Assembly: GCF_001280305.1 (NCBI RefSeq)
Contig: NZ_CP012623.1
Span: 1,302,001-1,366,000, forward strand
DNA from: Hymenobacter sp. DG25A
GTDB lineage: Bacteria > Bacteroidota > Bacteroidia > Cytophagales > Hymenobacteraceae
Direction of reading: 5' to 3'
DNA: 64,000 nucleotides
Part shown: piece by piece, positions 28,868-36,330 of the stretch
Layout of the letters: each line of letters begins with the position of its first letter
Numbering within the stretch: the first letter of the stretch is position 1
Notes under the pieces: model-generated
The model's input: the letters and a program-made list of their open reading frames with translations, nothing else
The model's database searches: none
What the model was told of the DNA's origin: nothing
Translations under genes and position numbers: made by a program

Positions 28868-30700
28868 TTATTGTACCGGCTGTGGAGTCCCGGAAGCCAG
28901 CAGGCCGGCGGGCACTTCCAACTCCCCGGTATGCGGGTTTATGAGGCCGTTGCGCTCATCCTCAATGTTGGTGGCCTGCGTGTATACGTCGCCGGCAATG
29001 GGGCGCTTGCGCAACTCTATTTTATACTGCCTGATCTGCTCGACCCGGGCTGTCACATCCTGAGGGCCGCCGTAGTCAGGGAAGCCAAAGCCGCCCCACT
29101 CACTGACAATCAGGGGTTTCTGACGGCGGTAGAAATAAGGGTCGCCTACCACCAGCGGGAAGGCGGCCACCCCGGCCAGGTCTCCCTGCACCAGGCGGTC
29201 CAGTAATTCCTGCCAACGCGTCAGCTCAGGGGTATACAGGTGTGCAGTCAGCAAATCAGACATCAGGCGGCCACCGCCCGATACGTGCTGCCAGCCATCG
29301 TTATCAACCACCAGAAACTGCGGGTGCTCAATCTGCATGTAATGATACATGTCGGTGATGTAGCGGCGCGTTTCGGAGTTGGTAGCAATGTCCTGAGCAC
29401 CCCAATCTTCATTGTAGAGGCTCCAGATAACTATTGAAGGGTGAGACTCAATGAGGGCCAGCATGCGCAACAGCTCGGCCCGGTGGTTTTCCCGGCTGCG
29501 CGGCGTGGAGGTGTGCGGACTCGGAACTTCCACCCACAGCAACAGGCCCAGCTCGTCGGCCAGGTTATAGATACGGGGGTCTACCCCGGCAATGTGCACC
29601 CGCACCAGGTTGCAGCCCAGGTCCCGCATAGCGTACATGTGCTTGCGCATTTCCTCGTAGGTGGCCGTACCGGGTTGATACAGAATGCCATCCAGATAAA
29701 GCGGCTGGTTGTTCACGTACACATACCTGCCCCGGGATTCTATTTTCCGCAGCCCAAAATGCGTTTCAATCTGGGCGGTATAGCCTTCGCTGTCAATCAG
29801 CAGGGCCACCAGGTAATACAGATGGGGAGAGCCCGGGCCCCAAAGCTTGGCGCCGGGCAGCTCCAGCACTACCCGCTGCTGCCGCTGGCCTGATTCCAGA
29901 CGCAGGGGGAAATCAGAGGTGGCCAGGGGCTGCGGCGCGGGCTGGCTACGATCAAAAACCTGCAGACGCAGGGTATACAGGCCCGGATCGTGAATGCGGG
30001 TGGTGATGTTAAAGCGTACCAGCTGGTCTTCAATGATGCTGTCGACACCCACGCGGGAGCGGAGGCGGTTGCGCTCTACCATCTCCAGCCACACGCTGCG
30101 CACGGCCCCGGTGTAGGTCTGGTACCAGATGCCGCCGCGCTTGTACACGTGCGACTCCTGCTTGCCGCGGGTCGTTTCCGCGTCCATGGTATCTGCAATG
30201 CGCACGGTAAGCCGATTGACGGGGCGCAGGTTTTCTTCCTTCAGCTCAAAAGAGAAGGAGGTATACTCGCCAAAATGCACGTCTTCGCCCTCAATGGTGC
30301 GCAGCTGGTGGCCATTGAGCCACACGCGGGTTTCGTAACCGCAGGCCCCAAAGGTGAGCTGGAACATGGAATTTTTGCTGTCGTCGCCGCGCTCCGGCAG
30401 CGGAAACTCCCGCTCATACCACACCACTACCTGGTCCTGCCAGGCGGCCGGCGCCTGCTCGCCTTTCACGCTGGCCAGGTGGTCTTCCACGGAGCCGGGC
30501 CAGGGGGCGGTATCGGTGTAGTTGTGCCCTACGTACCAGTTGTCCCGCAGGCCGATATCATTTATATCGTGCTCAAAGCGCCACTCCCCGTCCAGGAGCA
30601 GGTAGTTGTTGGTGCGCAGTACAGCACGCGGCAATGGATTAGCGGTGCGCAATTCTCCTTCACTGCGCGAAAACCCGTAGTTCTTTTGATCAGAATCCAT
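28868..30700 (-). CDS. Glycoside hydrolase family 2 enzyme
   Basis: The 610-residue protein has the GH2 order: N-terminal sugar-binding jelly roll (about 30-210), immunoglobulin-like domain (about 215-320) and TIM barrel (from 325). The acid/base is Glu431 in SLYNEDWG and the likely nucleophile Glu534 in VSEWGGFGF. Family activities include beta-galactosidase, beta-mannosidase and beta-glucuronidase; sequence alone does not choose between them. There is no signal peptide (MDSDQKNYGF), so it probably acts on intracellular oligosaccharides. It lacks nearby SusC/SusD genes, so it is not part of an obvious polysaccharide utilisation locus. Confidence 0.92.
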   Translation of the reverse strand: MDSDQKNYGFSRSEGELRTANPLPRAVLRTNNYLLLDGEWRFEHDINDIGLRDNWYVGHNYTDTAPWPGSVEDHLASVKGEQAPAAWQDQVVVWYEREFPLPERGDDSKNSMFQLTFGACGYETRVWLNGHQLRTIEGEDVHFGEYTSFSFELKEENLRPVNRLTVRIADTMDAETTRGKQESHVYKRGGIWYQTYTGAVRSVWLEMVERNRLRSRVGVDSIIEDQLVRFNITTRIHDPGLYTLRLQVFDRSQPAPQPLATSDFPLRLESGQRQQRVVLELPGAKLWGPGSPHLYYLVALLIDSEGYTAQIETHFGLRKIESRGRYVYVNNQPLYLDGILYQPGTATYEEMRKHMYAMRDLGCNLVRVHIAGVDPRIYNLADELGLLLWVEVPSPHTSTPRSRENHRAELLRMLALIESHPSIVIWSLYNEDWGAQDIATNSETRRYITDMYHYMQIEHPQFLVVDNDGWQHVSGGGRLMSDLLTAHLYTPELTRWQELLDRLVQGDLAGVAAFPLVVGDPYFYRRQKPLIVSEWGGFGFPDYGGPQDVTARVEQIRQYKIELRKRPIAGDVYTQATNIEDERNGLINPHTGELEVPAGLLASGTPQPVQ

Positions 30701-30840
30701 GAAAGCTGCAAAAGGTGAAGCCCTAACTAACGTACCGCATCCGGTGACGGATACAGCACACTACCAATTAATCTGCCGGAAAGAAAGGCCGGCTGCCGGA
30801 ATAGGGCGCTGCATCCGGGCCGTGAGCTGAAGGGAAAGGA

Positions 30841-32118
30841 TCAGGTCTTCTGCTTTTTCTTCTTGGCCGCCGGAAACAGCACGTTGTTGAGAATGAGGCG
30901 GTAACCGGGAGAATTCGGGTGCAGCGACAAATCCGTGGGCTCTTCCTCCACCAGGTGCTGGTAGTCTTCCGGGTCGTGGCCTCCATAGAAGGTCCAGGTA
31001 CCTTTGCCCAGGGTGCCATGCATGTAGCGCACCTCGCCGGAGGTTTTATTATCGCCCATTACTACCACATCGGGCTTGATGAGCTGCTTGCGGAAAGCCG
31101 TGGTCTGGCCCATGAAGCCTTTGATGGTCTTCTCATGGTTTTGGGTGAGCATGGTGGGCACGGGGTCGTACTTGGCTGAGAAGGTGAACAGCTGGAAGTA
31201 GTCGTTGTCCTCGTACACGCCGCGCTCCTGGGGCTGCATGTCGATGTTGCTGTATTCATACTGGTAGGGGTCGCGCACCAGCTGGAAGTCTTTGAAAGCC
31301 AGTGTGCGGTTGAAGTTGAGCTTTTGCTGGGCGTTGGGGTCGGCGGGGTCGCCATCGTACATGCTTTCCACCATATCCACGCCCAGGCCGGCCAGGGCAA
31401 TATCATAGGTATCGGTGGCGGAACACATAGCAAACAGGAAACCGCCCCCCGCAATAAACTCCTGCATGCGGGCCGCCACGGCCCCTTTCATCTGGCTTAC
31501 CTTGGTGAAATTGTGGCGCCGCGCCGTCGCTTCGGCATCGTGCTGCTGCTGCTGGTACCAGGGGCGGTTGCGGTAGGTAGCGTAGAACTTGCCGTACTCG
31601 CCGGTGAAATCCTCGTGGTGCAGGTGCAGCCAGTCGTACTTAGGCAGGGCGCCATCCAGCACCTCATCGTCGTAAATCTGGTCGTAGGGTATTTCGGCGT
31701 AAGTCAGCACCATCGTCACGGCATCATCCCAGGGCTGCTTGCCTTTGGGGGTATATACCGCAATTTTGGGCACTTTCTCCAGCTTCATGATATCCATGTT
31801 GGCGTTGGGGTCCGCTATTTCGGAGAGGATGCCGGTGTACTGGGCAGCACTGATAACCTGGAAGCTCACGCCCCGCACGGCCAGCTCATTTTCCAGCCCC
31901 TGGGCATTCTCGCAGGCAAAGGACCCGCCGCGATAGTTCAGCAGCCAGTCTACCTCTATCTGTTTGGTCAGGAGCCAGTAGGCAATGCCATACGCTTTCA
32001 GATGCTCTTTTTGGGCCTCATCCATGGGAATGAAGATATGATTGGCCCAGGCCGAAACCGGCCCCGCCAACCCTGCCAGCAGGAGCGCCACCACAAGAAT
32101 AAAACGCTTCAATACCAT
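30841..32118 (-). CDS. Conserved exported protein of unknown function
   Basis: The 425-residue product starts with a signal peptide (MVLKRFILVVALLLAGLA, cleaved near SAWA). The body has blocks such as IPMDEAQKEHLKAYGIAYW, YTPKGKQPWDDAV, DWLHLHHEDFTG and GGGFLFAMCSATDTYDIAL. A strand-elbow-helix pattern around the Cys suggests a GATase1-like fold, loosely like the DUF4159 protein at the start of the window; this is inference. Relatives in Bacteroidota are sometimes labelled asparagine synthetase B, but nothing here supports that: the signal peptide, missing N-terminal catalytic Cys and lack of the PPi loop all contradict it. It diverges from the permease gene. Confidence 0.75.
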   Translation of the reverse strand: MVLKRFILVVALLLAGLAGPVSAWANHIFIPMDEAQKEHLKAYGIAYWLLTKQIEVDWLLNYRGGSFACENAQGLENELAVRGVSFQVISAAQYTGILSEIADPNANMDIMKLEKVPKIAVYTPKGKQPWDDAVTMVLTYAEIPYDQIYDDEVLDGALPKYDWLHLHHEDFTGEYGKFYATYRNRPWYQQQQHDAEATARRHNFTKVSQMKGAVAARMQEFIAGGGFLFAMCSATDTYDIALAGLGVDMVESMYDGDPADPNAQQKLNFNRTLAFKDFQLVRDPYQYEYSNIDMQPQERGVYEDNDYFQLFTFSAKYDPVPTMLTQNHEKTIKGFMGQTTAFRKQLIKPDVVVMGDNKTSGEVRYMHGTLGKGTWTFYGGHDPEDYQHLVEEEPTDLSLHPNSPGYRLILNNVLFPAAKKKKQKT

Positions 32119-32147
32119 CGCTAAAACCGGAAAAACTGCCGTCTAAA

Positions 32148-32155
32148 CAAATGTA
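32148..32155 (-). promoter_or_regulatory. -7 promoter element of the exported unknown gene
   Basis: TACATTTG on the minus strand matches TAnnTTTG and lies 29 bases before the ATG at 32118. On the other strand TACCTTGC (32188-32195) could play the same part for the permease gene. Confidence 0.45.
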
Positions 32156-32257
32156 CCAAAACCGCTGGGCATTTACCCGAAAGCGGTTACCTTGCAGAAC
32201 CCGCCAACCTGGCTACCCCGAATTTCGGGCGTGCTTCGGCTTTTGAGGGTTTCTGCC

Positions 32258-33496
32258 ATGCACCTGCTAGAAAACATCAAAGAGGCATTCCGTTCCATTC
32301 ACAGCAATCTGCTGCGCACGGTACTCACGGCCCTTATTGTCAGCATTGGTATTATGTCGCTGGTCGGTATTCTAACGGCCATCGATTCTATTAAGTATTC
32401 CCTGAACCAGACCTTCGCCAGTCTGGGCGCTAACTCCTTTGAGATGACGGCCAAAGGGTATACCAACCGCATGCAGCGGGGCGGGAGACAGACCAAAACC
32501 TATCCGGCCATATCGTATCTGCAGGCCAAAAAATACAAGCAGGAGGTGGGGGATGAGGCCAAGGTGGGCATTTCGGCCTTTATTGCCGGCGCTACCGAGG
32601 TGAAGGCCGATGGCGAGAAAACCAACCCCAACATGAACGTGGTGGCAGGTGATGAAAACTACCTGATGATTCAGAACTACGCTTTAGGCACCGGGCGGGC
32701 CTTTTCGCAGACCGAGCTGGACAATGGCACCAACGTGGCCATTGTGGGCTCCGAAATCAAAGACAAGCTTTTTCCGCAGCAGAGCCCGGTTAATCAGTAT
32801 ATCTACTTTCTGGGGCGGCGCTTTCAGGTAGTAGGCGTGCTGGAAAAAAGCGGCTCCACTATGGGCGGAGGCGGCGCCGACCGCACCCTACTGATTCCGC
32901 TGGAAACCGGCAACCAGATGCCCCGCCAGCGCGCCCTGACGTATGATATTAAAACGGCGGTGGTGCAGCCCGAAAACCTCGGCTTTGTGATGGGCCAGGC
33001 CACTGGCATTATGCGCGCCGTGCGCCACGACCAGCTGGGCCAGGAGAATTCCTTTGAAGTAGAGCGGAGCGATTCGCTGGCCAGCAAGCTGGATTCTCTC
33101 TCAGGCAACCTGCGCATAGGCGGCTTTCTGATTGGCTTTATTACCCTGCTGGGAGCCAGTATTGCCCTCATGAATATCATGATGGTATCGGTAACGGAGC
33201 GCACCCGGGAAATCGGGATTCGCAAAGCACTGGGCGCAACGGCCCTGCAGATTCGCCAGCAGTTCCTGATTGAGGCCATTGTTATCTGTGTGCTGGGCGG
33301 CACGCTGGGCATCATTTTAGGGGTAGCCATGGGCAACTCCATTTCCCTGTTTATTGGCGAAGGCGCTTTCCTGGTGCCGTGGCTGTGGATGTCGCTGGGT
33401 TTGATGATCTGCATCAGCGTAGGGCTGGCCTCGGGCTATTATCCCGCCAGCCGCGCCGCTCAGCTAGACCCAATCGAGTCCCTGCGCTACGAGTAA
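32258..33496 (+). CDS. MacB/FtsX-type ABC transporter permease
   Basis: The 412-residue protein (ATG at 32258, MHLLENIKEAF) has one N-terminal membrane helix (about 22-43), a large periplasmic domain (about 45-270) and three C-terminal helices with the FtsX signature, including the RTREIGIRKALGAT segment. This is the MacB-type arrangement used for export or for transenvelope force transmission. The usual partner ATPase and membrane-fusion genes are not adjacent, so they must be encoded elsewhere. An upstream frame extension to 32192 would start in the promoter. Substrate unknown. Confidence 0.9.
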   Translation: MHLLENIKEAFRSIHSNLLRTVLTALIVSIGIMSLVGILTAIDSIKYSLNQTFASLGANSFEMTAKGYTNRMQRGGRQTKTYPAISYLQAKKYKQEVGDEAKVGISAFIAGATEVKADGEKTNPNMNVVAGDENYLMIQNYALGTGRAFSQTELDNGTNVAIVGSEIKDKLFPQQSPVNQYIYFLGRRFQVVGVLEKSGSTMGGGGADRTLLIPLETGNQMPRQRALTYDIKTAVVQPENLGFVMGQATGIMRAVRHDQLGQENSFEVERSDSLASKLDSLSGNLRIGGFLIGFITLLGASIALMNIMMVSVTERTREIGIRKALGATALQIRQQFLIEAIVICVLGGTLGIILGVAMGNSISLFIGEGAFLVPWLWMSLGLMICISVGLASGYYPASRAAQLDPIESLRYE

Positions 33497-34020
33497 GCAA
33501 CGTTAGAGGCGCTGCCCTTTGAGGGTTGTTCAGCCGGTCCAATTCCAAGAGTTTCTGATTTTTCGGAGTGCGCGGTTTCGTACTTCTTTGCCTGAGCTAA
33601 AGCCGGCGGCTTCTAATTTCCTGCATCTGAAAGGGTAGAAGAAGGCCTACAGCTACATGGCCTGGAACCAGGTAGTCATGAGGGGAAGGCAGCTTTATAA
33701 GCTGAGAAATCTGTTGACGTTGGAACAGGTCAGATACCCTACATGCGGCATGAGAGCTAGGCTCTACCACCATGTTCGTCGCTAAATCAACCCCGCAGTA
33801 AGTAGGAGAGTGGAGTAGCCCAACGGCCGTTGCTTCCTGACGGAGACATGCCATGGTAGCCGTATAGTTAAGAATAGGCTTATGCGTTGTTGACCGCTGT
33901 TAATCAGGAGCCTCTTATCGTATTAATTGATGGAATTAAAAGAGCGTTACGCCTGCCGTGATTGTTAATCGCGCTGTCAAACATCAATGCCGCTAGACAG
34001 CTAAGAAAAACAAGAATTCC
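33497..34020. other. Gene-poor stretch between permease and HTH genes
   Basis: No convincing gene is seen over more than 500 bases. One minus-strand frame (33597-33854, 85 codons) can be translated but has no recognisable family, no promoter match and ordinary composition. A decayed gene is possible. The stretch 33890-34020 is AT-rich. Confidence 0.5.
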
Positions 34021-34040
34021 AACCGTCCTTATCTACTCCT

Positions 34041-34115
34041 CAAATGAGCAGGGTATAAGTTGTTTGCAATAACCATTTGAGTATATTTGTTGATTGATTT
34101 GGTATTACTCATTTG
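34041..34115 (+). promoter_or_regulatory. Promoter of the HTH gene with three evenly spaced operator-like sites
   Basis: TTG at 34060-34062 and TATATTTG at 34082-34089 are separated by 19 bases, an exact Bacteroidota promoter. Around it lie three copies of an eight-base motif: CAAATGAG at 34041-34048, CATTTGAG at 34074-34081 and CTCATTTG at 34108-34115. The first and third are complements of one another, the second is a variant. Their starts are 33 and 34 bases apart, close to three helical turns, so they face the same side of DNA. The middle copy abuts the -7 element, so occupancy would repress; autoregulation by the adjacent HTH protein is a natural inference. Confidence 0.6.
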
Positions 34116-34120
34116 GGAAT

Positions 34121-34756
34121 ATGATAAAAGAAGAAACCATCGGCCAGCGTTTTAGTCAGCTTATCCAGGAGCTGGGAATGACGAAAAACGCCTTTGCTAT
34201 ATCCCTGGAAAAGACGGCCACCGTTATTCAACATTTGGTTGAAGAGCGAAATAAACCCGGTTTTGACCTTTTGTGTAAGGTATTTGAAGTATATCCAAAT
34301 GTATCAAAAGACTGGTTGATGCAGGGTGCCGGCCCAATGTTCTCTGGCTCTGTGCATGAAGCGGCAAGTCCTGCTCTTGCTGAGTTAGCACCCCAATCTT
34401 TTATTACAGCAGAAGTGCCAGCCGGGCCCACAACCACCACTCCCGAAGAACCAACTAGTTCAGTGGCTTCTCCTGCAGCTTCTGAAAAAACTACAGAGCA
34501 GCCAACAGTTCCCACACCGCCTGCTGCTATTGTGAGCGAACCACATCTCGTAGGGCATCCGGCTGTTGCCGCTAATGCAGCACCCGCTACGGCACCAGCC
34601 TTGCCTGCTGTAGATACCAGCTGGCAGACTGCTTTGTACACGCAGCAGATGGCGCATCAACTGGCCATGGCCGAGCTACGCAATCAGCATTTGCAGGAGC
34701 AGCAGCGCCTTATGCAGCAAATGATGGATCTGATGCAGCGGCAGCTGGTTAAATAA
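34121..34756 (+). CDS. Helix-turn-helix regulator with proline-rich linker and coiled coil
   Basis: From the ATG at 34121 the 211-residue protein has three parts. Residues 1-68 form an XRE/phage-repressor-like helix-turn-helix (IGQRFSQLIQELGMTKNAFA, then the recognition helix with TATVIQHLVEERNKPG, ending WLMQGAGPMF). Residues 85-155 are a Pro-, Ala- and Thr-rich linker. Residues 165-211 are a Gln-rich amphipathic helix (YTQQMAHQLAMAEL onward), suited to dimerisation. The upstream promoter with evenly spaced repeats suggests that it regulates itself. It is monocistronic and convergent with mtaB. Regulated genes unknown. Confidence 0.8.
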   Translation: MIKEETIGQRFSQLIQELGMTKNAFAISLEKTATVIQHLVEERNKPGFDLLCKVFEVYPNVSKDWLMQGAGPMFSGSVHEAASPALAELAPQSFITAEVPAGPTTTTPEEPTSSVASPAASEKTTEQPTVPTPPAAIVSEPHLVGHPAVAANAAPATAPALPAVDTSWQTALYTQQMAHQLAMAELRNQHLQEQQRLMQQMMDLMQRQLVK

Positions 34757-34803
34757 GTAACTGCAGAAAAAGGAAGCGAGGATTCCTTCCTAGTGTTTCG
34801 CGC

Positions 34804-34854
34804 AAATAAGATGGCCCTGTTCTTTTGATTCAAAAGAACAGGGCCATCTTATTT
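34804..34854. terminator. Long perfect-stem bidirectional terminator, HTH gene and mtaB
   Basis: An uninterrupted stem of about 23 base pairs (arm starts AAATAAGATGGCCCTGTTC) closes a four-base loop between the convergent HTH gene and mtaB. Confidence 0.85.
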
Positions 34855-34869
34855 GTCCGGGCTTCGCTG

Positions 34870-36210
34870 CTAATGCTGCAGCACCTCAAAGCCAACTTCC
34901 TCGGCCTCCATCAGGTTCTGCGGGTTTACACTGGTCAGGCGCAGGCGCTTCATCTCACCCACCAGTAGCGGGTCGTACCGGGCCGTTACGCGGATGTAGT
35001 TGGGCGTGAAGCCTTCCATCTGACCGTTGGTCACGTCGTCCTCAAACAGGACTTTCGTTTCCTGCCCCACGTGCTGCTCGTAGAAGTAGCGCTTTTTCTT
35101 TTCGGAGAGGCTGCGCAGCTGGGTGGTGCGCTCGTGGCGGTGGCGGTCCTGCACGCGGCCGGGCAGAGAGGGCGCCAGCGTATTGGCCCGTTCGGAGTAC
35201 GGGAATACGTGCAGATAGCTGATGTCCAAGTCGTTCAGAAACTGGTAGGTTTCCAGAAAGTCCGCTTCGGTTTCGCCGGGGAACCCCACAATCACATCTA
35301 CCCCAATGCAGGCATGTGGCATCACTTCCTTAATCAGTTGCACCCGGTCTATGTAGAGGGCGCGGCGGTAGCGGCGGCGCATCAGCCCGAGAATCTTATC
35401 AGAGCCCGACTGCAGTGGAATGTGGAAGTGGGGCATAAACCGCTTGGAGCGGGCAACAAAACGGATAATCTCATCCGTTAGCAGGTTAGGCTCGCAACTG
35501 CTAATGCGGAACCGCTCAATGCCTTCCACTTCATCCAAGGCCTGCACCAGGTCGTAGAAGTTTTCCTGCCGCTCCCGGTCAGGGCCCTGCAGGCCGAAGT
35601 CGCCGAGGTTTACGCCTGTGAGCACAATTTCCTTCACGCCGGTTTCGGCCAGCTTCTGCACCCGCTCTACTACGCTCTGCACGGAGCCGGAGCGGCTTTT
35701 GCCGCGGGCCAGCGGAATGGTGCAGAAAGAGCAGGAGTAGTCGCAGCCATCCTGCACTTTCAGGAAGGTGCGGGTTCGGTCGCCGTAGGAGTGCGCGGCA
35801 TGAAATTCGGTGGCCTCGGAAATGGGGGAGGCAAACACCCGGCCCGGCTGCCCGGCGGCCGGCTTCTGAAAGCCAGCCAGCGTTTCTACCAGCTGAAATT
35901 TCTCGGCGGCGCCCAGCACGGCGTGCACGCCGGGAATCTCCGCAATTTCATGGGGCTTGAGCTGGGCGTAGCAGCCCACAATAGCCACAAAGGCCTCGGG
36001 GTTATGCTTCAACGCTTCCTTCACCACCTTGCGGCACTTGCGGTCGGCATGGTCCGTGACGGAGCAGGTATTGATGACGTAGATGTCGGCTGCGTCCTCG
36101 AAGGCTACTTTGGCGAAGCCGTGTTCTTCGAACTGCCGGCCAATTGCCGAGGTTTCGGAGAAGTTGAGCTTGCAGCCCAGCGTGTAAAAGGCAACTTTTC
36201 TGGTATCCAT
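34870..36210 (-). CDS. mtaB: tRNA t6A37 methylthiotransferase MtaB
   Basis: MtaB is a radical-SAM enzyme that converts t6A37 to ms2t6A in tRNAs reading ANN codons. In the 446-residue product, Cys13 (LGCKLNFSE), Cys49 and Cys80 bind the auxiliary cluster, and Cys156, Cys160 and Cys163 (CDYSCSFC) the radical-SAM cluster. The LGCKLNFSE signature separates it from MiaB. An in-frame TTG six bases upstream lies just after the -7 element and is less likely than the ATG. With miaB and miaE it is the third A37-modifying gene in this window. Confidence 0.94.
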   Translation of the reverse strand: MDTRKVAFYTLGCKLNFSETSAIGRQFEEHGFAKVAFEDAADIYVINTCSVTDHADRKCRKVVKEALKHNPEAFVAIVGCYAQLKPHEIAEIPGVHAVLGAAEKFQLVETLAGFQKPAAGQPGRVFASPISEATEFHAAHSYGDRTRTFLKVQDGCDYSCSFCTIPLARGKSRSGSVQSVVERVQKLAETGVKEIVLTGVNLGDFGLQGPDRERQENFYDLVQALDEVEGIERFRISSCEPNLLTDEIIRFVARSKRFMPHFHIPLQSGSDKILGLMRRRYRRALYIDRVQLIKEVMPHACIGVDVIVGFPGETEADFLETYQFLNDLDISYLHVFPYSERANTLAPSLPGRVQDRHRHERTTQLRSLSEKKKRYFYEQHVGQETKVLFEDDVTNGQMEGFTPNYIRVTARYDPLLVGEMKRLRLTSVNPQNLMEAEEVGFEVLQH

Positions 36211-36221
36211 AAGCAAGAGGG

Positions 36222-36229
36222 CAAAGATA
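36222..36229 (-). promoter_or_regulatory. -7 promoter element of mtaB
   Basis: TATCTTTG on the minus strand matches TAnnTTTG. Eleven bases separate it from the mtaB ATG, predicting a leader of only about 8 bases. Confidence 0.5.
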
Positions 36230-36330
36230 CAACGCCTTGGCGGAGCTGCCGAATCAAGTTTTCCCGCGCTGCCGAAGCTTCCGCTAAAATCCCGCTGCCC
36301 TAAGCTTACAAGCCAGGCAAGGGGGCAGCT

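Noticed and set aside
30841..32118. Asparagine synthetase B
   Set aside because: A signal peptide is present and the glutaminase Cys2 and ATP-pyrophosphatase loop are missing.
33597..33854. An 85-codon minus-strand frame containing a GVDLA segment like the start of IS110 transposases
   Set aside because: Only five residues match, and none of the following transposase motifs is present. At most a gene remnant.
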